Positions 12,071-22,623 of a DNA stretch of 64,000 nucleotides are shown here, one piece after another; within the stretch, counting starts at the first letter, position 1; every line of letters starts with the position of its first letter. The notes below the pieces were generated by a model. That model worked only from the letters and a program-made list of their open reading frames with translations, had not been told where the DNA came from and made no database searches. The DNA is from Megalobrama amblycephala (Eukaryota > Chordata > Actinopteri > Cypriniformes > Xenocyprididae), in assembly GCF_018812025.1 (NCBI RefSeq), contig NC_063045.1, positions 62,005,339 to 62,069,338 on the forward strand, written 5' to 3'. The translations under genes and the position numbers were made by a program.

Positions 12071-12290
12071 ACTGGAGTAATGATGCTGAAAATTCAGCTT
12101 TGATCACAGGATATAAATTATATTTTACTATATATTCACATAGAAAACAGCTGATGTACATTCTAATAATATTTCACTATTTTTACTGTACTTCTGATCA
12201 AATAAATGCAGCCTTGAGGAATATAATCTTTCAAAAACATTAAAAAAAAAATAATAAAAAAAAATCTTACCCACCCCACCCCTTACCCAC
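12071..12290 (-). mobile_element. Family II fragment
   Basis: Starts inside the element at ACTGGAGTAATGATGCTGAA and runs through CACATAGAAAACAGCTGATG to the CAAAAACATTAAAAA segment. It matches the second half of the copy at 1180-1670. Both termini are missing or degraded. Confidence 0.7.
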
Positions 12291-12356
12291 TTCCACAGTT
12301 TTGAATTTGTACATAACAGATGATTAAGAAATAAAATTAACAATAAAAAGTAAAAA

Positions 12357-13472
12357 TGTGATGTAAATAAATATTAAAATAAATAATTAATGAATATTTA
12401 ATAAATAGTAAATATTTAATAAATTAATCGTTTAAATATCTAATTAATAAATATTTAATTAATAAATAAATAAGTAAATCTTTAATACATTAAATAAATA
12501 CATATTTACATATTTGTTTATTTAATTTAGTTAATATTTATTTATTCAATTCATTAACGATTATTTATTTATTTAGTATTTATTTATTTTATTTATTAAA
12601 TATGTATTAACTATTTATTTATTTAATTATTAAATATGTATTTATTTAATTTATTTATGTATTAGGTTTTTTTTATTTAATTTAAATATTTATTTATTTT
12701 TATTAAATAATGTATTTATTTAATTTAAATATATATTTAATGTGATGTAAATAAACATTAAATAAATAATTAATAAATATTTAATAAATAGTAAATACAT
12801 ATTTAATAAATTAATAGTTTAAATATCTAATAAATAAATATTTAATTAATAAGTAAATAAATATTAAAATAAATAACTAATAAATGTTTAATAAATAGTA
12901 AATAAATATTTAATAAATTAAACGTTTAAATATCTAATAAATAAATATTTAATTAATAAATAAATAAGTAAATCTTCAATACATTAAATAAATACATATT
13001 TACATATTTGTTTATTTAATTTAGTTAATATTTATTAACTATTTGTTTAATTATTAAATATTGATTTATTGATTTATTTATTTAATATTTATTTATTTTA
13101 TTTATTAGATATTTATTAACTATTTATTTGTTTAATTATTAAATATTTATTTATTTATTTAATTTATTCATTTCTTAAGTATTATTTATTTATTTAATTT
13201 TAATATTTATTTATTTTTTATTAAATAATGTATTTAATTTAAATATATATTTAATGTGATGTAAATAAATATTAAATAAATATTTAATTATTTATTTTTA
13301 AATATTTAATTAATAAGTAAATCTTTAATACATTAAATACATATCTAATAAATAAATAAATAAATATTAAATAAATATATTTAATAAATTAAATAAATTC
13401 AAGTTTAATAAATTAAATAAATATATAATTAAATACATAAATATATAATAAATTAAATAAATACATACAAAT
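12357..13472. repeat. AT-rich TAAA/TTTA array with alternating polarity
   Basis: Essentially only A and T, in 4-base steps. The strand polarity switches: TAAA-rich at about 12357-12510, TTTA-rich to 12735, TAAA-rich to 13005, TTTA-rich to 13250, then TAAA-rich again. The marker TAAGTAAATCTT(T/C)AATAC recurs at 12471, 12965 and about 13314, and TGTGATGTAAATAAA at 12357, 12740 and 13253. This gives a higher-order unit of roughly 380-510 bp made of two inverted halves. Confidence 0.8.
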
Positions 13473-13560
13473 CATCATCATGGGACATTTGATGTAATTT
13501 TACAGTAAAATACTGTTACAGTTTTTGAAAGTGGAAAAAGAAGAAAGTGAATAGTCATCT

Positions 13561-13713
13561 TATATGCACTACCATTCAAAAGTTTGGTGTCAGTAAGATG
13601 TTCAATGTTTTTGAAATTTTCAATGTTTTTTAAAAGATTATACTCATATATTTATATTATATTTGATCAAAAATACAGTAAAAATAGTGAAATATTACAA
13701 CAATGTAAAACAG
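13561..13713 (+). mobile_element. Family II fragment (left end)
   Basis: Begins TGCACTACCATTCAAAAGTT, a near-canonical family II TIR, continues TGGTGTCAGTAAGATG and runs to CAAAAATACAGTAAAAATAG before losing similarity. The rest of the element is absent. Confidence 0.7.
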
Positions 13714-14844
13714 CCGTTCTCCTACACACCAATGAAGACTTCTGCTGGAAATGATTCTGTGACACTGTTGAGATCTCTTCTGAAACTGTGCTTCTCAACC
13801 TTTTCTGTCAACTTCTTATTTTAAATCAGTTTGTGCATCAGTGCTCTAGATGAGACAGGAGAAACATCTGAGAAACAGGAGACTTCAGCACTGCCGTCTC
13901 GGAGAAACAAGTGAGCTATTAAAGAGTGGTCGTTTTTGTTTCTGCGTCCTGAAGGCTTCTTCCTCACAGAACGATTTCTTTTGACCATGTTTTAGGATCT
14001 CTAGAGGATTGCCCTCGCTCTGAATAAGAGGTCAGTGCGTTCGGAGGCAGGTGAGCAGAAGTGTATCCATCAGTGTGTGTTTGTGGGTGTTTGTTTGTTT
14101 GTTAGGGAGGCATCTCGACAGCGCTGAGGGGGAGTGAGCGTTGCACGAGGCTTCTGTGCCAGTGTTAGCGCTCGCGCACGCATGCATGCAGGTGGGCGTC
14201 AGTTATAAAGAAATAAACAAAAAGCTTTCATGTTCTTAAAAAGGTCACGGAGACTCTTTGATACTGACTCATGCTGATTCTTCACAGAGCGAGGATGATG
14301 AGGGTCTCTTGTGCTCACGGTCACGGGAGGTCAGTGTTCAAACCCTCCCGGTTCAAACTGCAGGAAAACGCTTTTGCCAAATGCTTTTTCTCACATGAAA
14401 AACCCACTGCTGATCATCATCACGGACATGTGGCGGCTCGGTCCCTTCTGCGTGTGGGAGTGCATGATGGTCTATGAAGACGCAGTATGGGCTCATTAGT
14501 CGACGGAGGTAAACACGAGCACAAAGACACTGGCTGAACGTAATGATCTGTTTGCTCTTCATCAAGCCCATACACACACAAAGCATCCGCCCGACAGCAC
14601 TGTAAGCGCTATTTACTGCTGTTTGCTAACAAACTACTAACCCTGAGTGCTACGCTTTGGCACGTAACTCGTCTGTGCTTCGGGCGCAAATGATTCCTCA
14701 AATCTCGCAGTCAGATGAACACAAATCAACCACACAGAAATATGTGAAAACAGACTTATTAATGTTGCATTGCAGCTACTCACTCGTTTAGAAAAATCAC
14801 GATTGAGGAAATTAATAGGTAAAGATTCAGCAAAGAGACATAAA
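13714..14844. other. Single-copy block, no gene seen
   Basis: About 1.1 kb of high-complexity sequence, GC-richer at 13980-14660. It carries a short GTTT run near 14085 and GCGCACGCATGCATGCAGG near 14174. Three overlapping open frames (14271-14586, both strands) lie in it; none has a recognisable domain. Read as intergenic or intronic, possibly with regulatory sequence. Confidence 0.4.
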
Positions 14845-15107
14845 ACTGATCAAAAGTGACATTTATAATGTTACAAAAGATTCTATTTCAGATAAATTCT
14901 GTTCTTTTGCACTTTCTATTAATCAAAGAAATCAAATCCTTAAAAATAAAATGCAACTGTTTTCAACATTGATAATAATCATAAATGTTTCTTGAGCAGC
15001 AAATCATCATATTAGAATGATTTCTGAAGGATCATGTGACACTGAAGACTGGAGTAATGATGCTGAAAATTCAGGAATAAATTATATTTTACTATATATT
15101 CACATAT
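14845..15107 (-). mobile_element. Family II fragment
   Basis: Runs from ACTGATCAAAAGTGACATTT through TTCTGAAGGATCATGTGACA to CTATATATTCACATA, in the same order as the copy at 1180. Both ends are missing, and it runs straight into the TTTA array at 15108. Confidence 0.75.
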
Positions 15108-15868
15108 AGTTTATTAAATATTTGTTTATTTAATTTATTAACTATTTATTTATTTAATTATTAAATATGTATTTACTTATTTAATTTAAATATTTATTTA
15201 TTTAATTTAAATATTTATTTATTTTATTAAATAATTATTTATATTATTTACTTATTAGATATTTATTTAATTTATTAAATGTTTATTTATTTTATTTTAT
15301 TATTATATTAAATATTTATTTATTTTTATTAAATAATTATTTTATTTACTTATTAGATGTTTATTTAATTTCTTAAATGTTTATTTATTTAATTATTATA
15401 TATGTATTTATTTATTCAATTTAAATATTTATTTATTTTTTATTAAATAATTATTTATTTTATTTACGTATTCAATATGTATTTAATTTATTAAATGTTT
15501 ATTTATTTATTTAATTTATTATATATTTATTTATGTAATTTAATAAATATTTATGTATTTTATTAAACATTTCTTTATTTAATTGATTAAATATTTATTA
15601 TGTGTTTATTTATTTAATATTTATTTATTATACATTTATTCAATCAATATGTATGTATTTTTCTATTAAATATTAATTTAATGTATTAAATATTTATGCA
15701 TTTATATAATCTAAATAAATATGTATTTATTTAATTTATTAAATATTTATTATCTGTTTATTTATTTAATATTTATTCATTTATTTTTTATTTAATTTCT
15801 TATACTAATTAAATATTTTCATTATATAACTTGAAATCAGGAACGGTTACAACTACAATTTGTAATTT
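15108..15868 (+). repeat. TTTA array ending in a family IV tail
   Basis: Degenerate TTTATTTAATTTATTAAATA units fill 15108-15819. The last 50 bases (15820-15868) read AACTTGAAATCAGGAACGG then ACTACAATTTGTAA. This resembles the AGTAATTTGTAATCAGTAAC...ACTACAATTTGTAA tail at 20213-20250, suggesting the TTTA array is an expanded interior of the same element type. Confidence 0.6.
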
Positions 15869-16785
15869 CTCCTGAGAAAAAGATCTCAGTAATCTCACAT
15901 GTGTCTGGTTCACATCCAGCTGATTTAAAATAAGACAAAACCAGTTGACAGAAAAGGTTGAGAAGCACACAGTTTCCGAAGAGATCAACAATGTCTCAAA
16001 CTGCAATCGAAAGTCAAACTCAAACGCTTTTCATCAGTGATCTGAGCTTGTCTCCATTGATCTAATAGCTCTGTATTCTCACTGCATGATGGCAGTGACT
16101 CATTTGTGTCTGTTTTTATTTCTCCTGACAGAATTAAAGGATAAACACTTATTGATCCTTAAAAGAGACATAACTGAGAACATCCTCCGGCATGATGCTC
16201 TTATTAGTCGGCGAGTCTTTGTGCTTTAACCTGAAGCTGGCAGGTTGAAGCCCTGAGTAATTGCACTTTTCTTTCTCATAATTTCTCCCCTCCTCAAACT
16301 GAAATGGTTTGACCTGCTGAAGTAAACAGGCATTAATCAAAGGCGGATGGGGAATTATCAGGGGTTGAGCCCAAGGCGTTTGAAGGGGGAGCGTGAAGCG
16401 GCGGGCCGCAAAGATGGATGCGATCGGGGCGCTGGGCTTTAGTGTCCTTGGGGAAGTGGACGGCACCAGCTGACGGGGTCACTGTGTCCACCTTGAAAAG
16501 TGTGTCAAGGACAGCATGCGAGCTACGCCGCTGAATTCGTCATGCTGACTTCAAAATGCAAGTGAAGATCACAGAACAAAACGAGCAGTCGCACAGAGGA
16601 GAATGGAGAGCTGTTTCCATTCAAAGTTGCAAATTTACCTCAATATGGCATGAAACATTTTGCAAATAAACCCTCATTTCCATCCCATGTGTTCAAGAGA
16701 GCAAAATCGGATCAAATCTCATATCAAATATATTCTGATGACAGACGTTGACTCAGGCATTTCAAAACGAGTGTGATTGGTCCAC
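15869..16785. other. High-complexity single-copy block, candidate CNE
   Basis: 15869-16120 is moderate complexity; 16130-16520 is repeat-free and balanced in composition, rising to high GC near 16380-16470. A 105-codon minus-strand frame (16149-16466) has no recognisable domain and no conserved-looking start. I infer possible regulatory sequence. No gene is called. Confidence 0.4.
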
Positions 16786-16985
16786 TGCTTAGTCCAGCTA
16801 GGTTAAATGTGTTTCTGATGTAGTTTATGTCCATGTTTTCTTATTGGATAAAAAGTTATCCACCTCAGTTAAGCACATGTGTTTTTTATGCACACCTTGG
16901 CATTTCCATCCAGTGTTTTATTATCCAATATCCCAAAATGTGCACAAAAATATGTGGATGAAACATAGCTATTGAAGTATCAGTT
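16786..16985. repeat. Possible interspersed repeat with weak inverted symmetry
   Basis: TCTTATTGGATAAAAAG at 16839 is partly complementary to TTTTATTATCCAATATCC at 16916, and the flanks share further weak pairing (GCACATGTGTTTTTTATGCA versus TGTGCACAAAAATATGTGG). This resembles a decayed fold-back element. The ends are not definable. Confidence 0.35.
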
Positions 16986-17099
16986 GTTGCTCCTACAATT
17001 CCCGAGGAGAAATAAAAACACACACAAATGAGATTATAGTCATACAGTAAATGTGCATAAGAGAATCATCTTCAGCAAAACAATTCAGATTTCATCTGT

Positions 17100-17838
17100 G
17101 ATTTATTTAATTTATAAGATATTTATTTATTATTTATTTATTAAATATTTACTTATTTATTAAATATGCATTTATTTAATTTATTAAATATTATTTATAA
17201 TTTATTTAATTATTTAATTTATTAGATATTTATTTATTTAATTTATTATTTTTTATGTATGTATTTAATTTATTAGATATTTAATTTACTAAATATGTGT
17301 TTATTATTTGTTTATTTAATACTTATTTAATTTATTTATTAAATATGTATTTATTTAATTTTTAAAATATTTAATCATTTAATTATTTAATTATTAAATA
17401 TGTTTTATTTATCTATTTAATATTTATTGGATATTTATTATTTATTTAATAAATATTATATTTATATATTATATTTATTTAATATTTATTAAATGTTTAT
17501 GTAATGTATTAAATACGTATGTATTTATTTAATGTATTAAACATTTATTTATGAATGTATTTAGTTTATTAGATATTTAACTTATTAAATATTTATTTAT
17601 TTAATACTTATTTAATTTATTTATTAAATATTTATTTTTTAATTTATTAAATATTTAATTATTTAATGTATTAAATATGTATGCATTTATTTAATTTATT
17701 AAACATTCATGAATGCATTTATTTATTATTTATTTAATATTTATATATGTAATTTATTAAATGTTTATTTACTTGTTTAATTTATTAAATATTTATTTAC
17801 CTACTTGATTGCTTTCTTGCTTCATTCATTCATTCATT
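17100..17838 (+). repeat. TTTA-rich array ending in (CATT)n
   Basis: Degenerate ATTTATTTAATTTATTAAAT units with frequent TTATTAGATATT variants, followed by TTGCTTCATTCATTCATTCA at 17817. The polarity is mostly TTTA on the + strand. It carries no coding or RNA features. Confidence 0.8.
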
Positions 17839-17911
17839 CTGGCAGTGCAACTCCAAATGTTTTAAAGTAATAAACTGATTGTGAAAATGCCATCCTGGAA
17901 ACAGCCGTTTA
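17839..17911 (+). repeat. Copy D of a diverged ~85-bp unit
   Basis: Reads CTGGCAGTGCAACTCCAAAT, then GATTGTGAAAATGCCATCCT. The same phrase order is at 20831, 21119 and 21701. In this copy the GGCCTTATAGAGCTGG end has decayed to CAGCCGTTTA. About 160 bases downstream GTAAGAGATAATCG (18073) echoes the GTAAGAGAAAATCATC that follows copy A. Confidence 0.6.
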
Positions 17912-19012
17912 CTCTGTTGCAGGTGCAGATTAATCATGAAGGCAATTAATCAGTCCTCGATAAGTGTGTCACATTAACCAACTCAAGATTCCTGACTTTC
18001 TTCACAATTTCAGTTGGAAAACGCCTGTGTGTTCAACTTGACACGAATATTCGACCTACAGAAAGACAACCAGTAAGAGATAATCGCGTTTACAGGTGTG
18101 TAACAGTGTTTGTAAGTGTGTCTATACAAAAGCCACCTTCTGCCAGCCAGATGTCCGGCTGCATTTAAACACAGAATCAGGGAGGTCACACGTGTCCTTA
18201 ACCTTAAGTGGCGCTCTAAAAGGTATTGATGGTTTAAAAGGGTTTGAGAAGGTGATCAATATGAAGATTCATTCAGTGGGTCATTACAGCGTCCCTGCAG
18301 TCATATTACAGCTCTTAAAGCACACACAGCGCTGCTATTAGAGAACAGACGTATAACACCGCGGCGGAGGTAAAGCCTCTCACGAGCAGAAGTGCCGTGG
18401 GCTGGTTGCGAGCGAAGGCCTTTGTTTAAGGTTGGCAGATTGCTCTGCGGGAGAATAAGCGGTGCTGATTGCAATCAGGCAAAGATCTCAATGAAAGGTG
18501 ATTACTTATTTATTTCTGTGTGCAAATGCAATTTTGGGAACCGTGTGCAAGTCCAAAGTATGTTTGGACAGCAACTGGAACGGTACTGACTTTCATACAT
18601 GATTGGGAATAATGAATACTGGCATTTTTAAAAATATTTTTTGGATCTTAGTGACACGCATGCATTAATGTCAGGATAAACGACATTCGTGCATCAGCAG
18701 CATCGGTGTGACGCGGATCCAAACAAAAGCATGCTTTGCCACGACTGATGAGCCAATCATGAACGAATTGTTCATTTGTTAATTGTTAATTGTTAATACT
18801 GTCTGTAGAAGTGAGGACATCATAGTCATGTGTCATCAAATCAACAAAAGACCAAATGAAATAATCGACATGACGGAAGACTGAAATCAGCTCTGAGCCG
18901 CCCAATCAGAAATCAACTGGAGTTCTTTTATGATCATAAAAACTTCTGCTGAAATGACTGAATTTCTTTGCAAAACTAAAATATTTTAAAAGTTTAAAGA
19001 GGCCATATTATA
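17912..19012. other. High-complexity single-copy block, candidate CNE
   Basis: Contains TTAATCATGAAGGCAATTAATCAG-type TAAT/ATTA motifs at 17930-17960, suggestive of homeodomain sites but not proof. Two plus-strand open frames (18096-18341 and 18392-18589) lack any recognisable domain. The region is not repetitive until family V starts at 19013. No gene is called. Confidence 0.4.
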
Positions 19013-19870
19013 TGGAAGCTTGTTTCTGCCACTGAATAATAATAATAAAAAAAGGTAATTGTGACTTTTTATCTCTCAATTTTTACCTTTTTCCCAGAAT
19101 TGGACTCGCAATTGTGACTTTATATCACGCAATTCAGAGAAAAAAAGTGTGAATTGCAAGATATAATCTACTCACAATTGCGAGAAAAAAAATCAGAATT
19201 GCATGATATAAACTCGCAAATGTGAGAAAAAAGGCAGAATTGTGGAAAAAAAGTCAGAATTGCAAGAAAAAAATTTTGAATTGTGAGAAAATAAAAGTCA
19301 GAATTGCAAGATGTAACCTCTCAATTGTGTGAAAAAAGTAAGAATTGCGAGGAAAAAAGAATTGCGAGAAAAAACCTGAATTGCGAGAAAAAAGTCAGAA
19401 TTCAAAGAAAAAAGTCAGAATTACGTGAAATAAACTCTCAGTTGTGTGAAAAAAGTAAGAATTGCAAGAAAAACGTCAGAATTGCGAGAAAAAAAGTCAG
19501 AATTCCAAGAAAAAAGTCAGAATTGTAAGATATAAACTCGCAATTGTGAGAAAAAAGGTAGAATTAAGAGAAAATAAAATAAAAATCGTGAGATATAAAC
19601 TTGCAATTGCGAGAAAAAAGTCAGAATTGCGAGAAAAAAGACAAAAGTCAGAATTGCAAGATATAAACTCTCAATTGCGAGAAAAAAGGCAGAATTGTGA
19701 AAAAAAGTCAGAATTGTGAGAAAAAAGAAAAAAGTCAGAATTGCGAGAAAAATGTCAGAATTGCAAGAAAAAAAGTAAGAATTGCAAGAAAAAAGAATTG
19801 CGAGAAATAAACTCTGTTGTGTGAAAAAAGTAAGAATTGTGAGATGTAAACTTGCAACTCTGACTTTTTT
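19013..19870 (+). mobile_element. Family V TIR element with 20-bp internal array (right end lost)
   Basis: Left end TGGAAGCTTGTTTCTGCCAC follows TA at 19011-19012 and matches the left end at 38671. After about 60 bases the sequence becomes tandem GTCAGAATTGCGAGAAAAAA units with variants GATATAAACTCGCAATTG. The unit is about 20 bp. No GCTTCCA right terminus is found; the array fades near 19870 into AT-rich sequence, so the copy is truncated. Open frames here (NCEKKSE, RIVRYKLA) are products of the repeat. Confidence 0.78.
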
Positions 19871-19887
19871 AATCTTTAATTTTATAC

Positions 19888-19890
<3 letters not shown>

Positions 19891-19942
<52 letters not shown>
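19891..19942. repeat. (AT)n microsatellite
   Basis: Uninterrupted AT dinucleotide run of about 52 bases, just after the family V array. Confidence 0.95.
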
Positions 19943-19948
<6 letters not shown>

Positions 19949-20009
19949 ATTATTTTTTTTATTTAAAATATTTTTATATATAATTTCTTTATATTCAATA
20001 TATTTTATG

Positions 20010-20262
20010 AATATGATCCAAAATAATCAAATCGGTTAGGTCAAAAGTAATCAAAAAGTAATCAGAATACATTAAACTGTCTAATCTAATAGATAACATC
20101 ACCTATAGATAACTACAATATCTGTTTAATTCATTAAATATTTATTTATTCATTATTTATTAAATGTTTATTTATTAAATTTTATTTATTAAATGTATTA
20201 AATATTTTCGTCAAGTAATTTGTAATCAGTAACAGACTACAATTTGTAAACTACCCAGCACT
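20010..20262 (+). mobile_element. Family IV element (AAGTAATC type) with internal TTTA tract
   Basis: Left part contains AAAAGTAATCAAAAAGTAAT and CAGAATACATTA. The right part reads AGTAATTTGTAATCAGTAAC, then ACTACAATTTGTAAACTACC, then CAGCACTG. The middle (20125-20205) is TTTATT repeats. I recognise the AGTAATC...ACCCAGCACTG pattern as a common cyprinid interspersed repeat. No coding capacity. Confidence 0.6.
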
Positions 20263-20830
20263 GTTTATATGAGAGCCCCAGACAGTTTCTGTGCCAATTG
20301 TGGAAGAAAAATGTATTCAAACACGCCGTGTCAAGCAGAGCAGAGAGTATTATACTCAAATTAATCACATTATACGTAAATATTTCATAAACGAACACAA
20401 AAGGCACAGGCCTGTGTGAATGGATCTTCTGCAGGCACAGATTCCTGATCATCAGTTCTCCGTTTCCCTTTCATCTTGCTTCTTCTGTGTGGAACCTGAA
20501 CCTGCTCTTTCAGTCCGGTGTGCGTTTCAATATTGTCAAGCCGTGACATTACAAGGAGAGGGATATTAGTAGATCTGAGGTTTGAGTAACCGAAGAGGAA
20601 AGCAAATCCCACCTTATGATTAATGAGCCGGATGTCACGACGTTCTCCTAATGATGATTTATGGAGATTTCTGTAGAACGCCATCGCTCTGTCATCGAGA
20701 GATCTGTCATGAAACACAATGTTTGAAATGCGTACAGACAAATTATGCATGAATACAGTTGTGTTTTAATACTCCACATCTATGATTATGTTAGTGAGGC
20801 TGTTAACCTTGATTTCCATTCCATCATTCC
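20263..20830. other. High-complexity single-copy block, candidate CNE
   Basis: 20390-20760 is repeat-free with balanced composition. A 121-codon minus-strand frame (20385-20750) and a 71-codon frame are open, but I see no domain and no supporting splice or start context. Possibly conserved non-coding DNA. Copies A-C of the ~85-bp unit follow directly. Confidence 0.4.
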
Positions 20831-20918
20831 TAACACAAACGACTTGAAATAATAAACCCATTGTGAAAAATGGCATCCTGGCAGATGGCCTTATAGAGCT
20901 GGAATTCACTTTATATGG
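20831..20918 (+). repeat. Copy A of a diverged ~85-bp unit
   Basis: Shares ACTTGAAATAATAAACC-like and ATTGTGAAAAATGGCATCCT blocks, then GGCCTTATAGAGCTGGAATT and TTATATGG, with copies B, C and D. Its 5' third (GCAGTGCAACTCC) is not preserved. It is followed by GTAAGAGAAAATCATC and the (ATC)n tract. Confidence 0.6.
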
Positions 20919-20930
20919 CAAACACGTAAG

Positions 20931-20936
<6 letters not shown>

Positions 20937-20963
<27 letters not shown>
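20937..20963 (+). repeat. (ATC)n microsatellite
   Basis: Nine consecutive ATC triplets directly following the GAGAAA phrase of copy A. Confidence 0.95.
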
Positions 20964-21007
20964 ATGGTTTTTTTTTAAATTGTATTTCAATAAACATATT
21001 CAAGCAT

Positions 21008-21095
21008 CATTTAAACAAGCAAAATTATGTGAAATAATCTGAAAATAACTTTTTGGCACAATTTGCCAATGGGGTAGGAAAAATACTTCATTTTA
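21008..21095 (+). repeat. Companion block of the ~85-bp repeat region, first copy
   Basis: Contains AAATTATGTGAAATAATCTG and TTTGGCACAATTTGCCAATG followed by GGGTAGGAAAAATAC. A second, diverged version is at 21395-21510 in the same position relative to copy B. The CAATTTGCCAATGGGGTA phrase also resembles part of the family III MITE at 11050, so this block may be a decayed family III piece. Confidence 0.5.
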
Positions 21096-21118
21096 ATTAA
21101 TAGACGGATAAATATATA

Positions 21119-21201
21119 CTGGCAGTACAACTCCAAGTGTTCTGCAATTGACTGTGAAAATTGGCATTCTGGGAAAGGGCCTTATAGAACTAGATTCATT
21201 A
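21119..21201 (+). repeat. Copy B of a diverged ~85-bp unit
   Basis: Reads CTGGCAGTACAACTCCAAGT, GACTGTGAAAATTGGCATTC, then GGGCCTTATAGAACTAGATT. It has all sub-blocks of the unit. Downstream, ATAAGAGAAAATAATCTTTA (21241) mirrors the GAGAAA phrase after copy A. Confidence 0.65.
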
Positions 21202-21394
21202 CTATTTTATTAATATTTAACTAGTATTATACAGTCTTATTATAAGAGAAAATAATCTTTATAATCAAAAAAAAAAATTATCTTCCCGGACGAGCCCCCA
21301 TTTTTTTACGATTCTATTTTTAGATCGCAACAAAATAAAGGAGACGCCACAAAACCGCTGCAAAAACAATTCTAACCCTAACCTAGTAAACAAA

Positions 21395-21510
21395 TTTAAA
21401 CATAAGATAAAGTTACTTTACAGGCATAATTGTGTAAAATAATCTGAAAGGACTTGTTTTATTTAACTTTATTTTGGCACAATTTGCTAATCGGGTATGG
21501 AAAAAAAATT
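21395..21510 (+). repeat. Companion block of the ~85-bp repeat region, second copy
   Basis: Contains CATAATTGTGTAAAATAATC and TTTTGGCACAATTTGCTAAT followed by CGGGTATGGAAAAAA, aligning with 21008-21095. Order and spacing relative to copy B suggest that A plus companion and B plus companion arose by an old tandem duplication. Confidence 0.5.
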
Positions 21511-21700
21511 AACATAATTTTAAATAAAACAATGATAAATATTGATACAATTCTGATAAAATATTGATAAACATATTGATGAAAATTCAATGTTGCCATC
21601 ACAGGGAAAAATTACATTTCACAATATATTACATTAGAAAAAAAGTTATTTTAAATTTTTATAATATTTCACAATATTACTGTTTATATATATGTATATA

Positions 21701-21786
21701 GTGCAACTCCAAATGTTCTGGAACGAACAGATTGTGACAAATGGCATCCCGAGACGTTCTTATGGAGCTGGAATGTCTCTATATGT
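21701..21786 (+). repeat. Copy C of a diverged ~85-bp unit
   Basis: Reads GTGCAACTCCAAATGTTCTG, then AACAGATTGTGACAAATGG and CATCCC, then CTTATGGAGCTGGAATGTCT and CTATATG. Similarity to A, B and D spans nearly the whole unit. I do not recognise the family. Confidence 0.65.
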
Positions 21787-22252
21787 TCAGGTTCTTGTTG
21801 CCGGGACCTACAGGTAATAACAACACAAACACAGCAGCACAAAGAGGAAACCAGACACGACATGCTTTAAGCAATCAATAACAGAGCCTCTGTAAGCATC
21901 TCTCTCTTTCCCAGCCTTTCCCGACATGATCATGTGCTGCTCTTGAAGTAAGGACGGGATTATTTTCAAGTAACTCTAGACCGCCGCCCATCAGCCTCGA
22001 TCTGATAACACGGGACGTTTCCCAGGGAGCGTCTGGCATGAGGGGGACTGACCTGAGGGCAGCGGGGCAGCGTGTCGACTGCATTTCAACACGTTCTCTT
22101 CGTCGGCATATCAGCCATGCGATCTCACGCAGACACATGGAGGCAGCGGCACGTGTCTGGAGCGATGAAATCAAGCTTTTGCTGCTCAAGGTGGGCATCA
22201 TTACTGCAGGTTATCTGAGGAAGAGTTTGAGCCAAATCAGCCTGATTTACAG
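21787..22252. other. High-complexity single-copy block, candidate CNE
   Basis: GC-richer, repeat-free sequence, especially 21890-22200. Open on both strands (21875-22201 minus, 22038-22307 plus) for about 90-108 codons without any recognisable domain. Overlapping open frames in a GC-rich stretch are expected by chance. No gene is called. Confidence 0.4.
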
Positions 22253-22526
22253 CACTGCAAAAAAACGAGTTATTTCCTCAGTATTTTTGTCTTGTTTTCC
22301 AGTCTAAACATTCTTAAATCAAGATGCATTTACTGGAGAAGCAAAATTATATAAGATATTAAATCTTGTTTTCTGAGAAATTGACCAGAATTATGCAAGT
22401 TTATGCATAAAACATAAAACTCACCTGATTTTTTTTTTTCTTTTCAAAAAACAAATTTTAAGTCATGTATCTTGATCCTTGATTTAAGAATTTTTGTACT
22501 GGAAAACAAGATCAAAATAAAATTTA
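22253..22526. mobile_element. Family III fold-back MITE, decayed copy
   Basis: Left end CACTGCAAAAAAACGAG, then TCAGTATTTTTGTCTTGTTT and ATTCTTAAATCAAGATGCAT. These are complementary to the right half ATGTATCTTGATCC, TTGATTTAAGAATTTTTGTA and CTGGAAAACAAGATC. The right terminus is degraded (CAAAATAAAATTT). Shorter and more diverged than 10899-11296. Confidence 0.7.
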
Positions 22527-22623
22527 AAGTTGTGTAAATCAGCATAAATTAAATCCGGTACAACAAATAAATACTTTACAATTCAATCTTATATTTGTAT
22601 GTTTGTGTGTATATATATATATA

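Noticed and set aside
16149..16466. 105-codon minus-strand frame
   Set aside because: No domain, signal peptide or splice context; lies in a GC-rich unique block where open frames are common by chance.
20385..20750. 121-codon minus-strand frame
   Set aside because: Longest frame outside arrays, but without a recognised motif and within a CNE-like block; chance occurrence is plausible in 64 kb.
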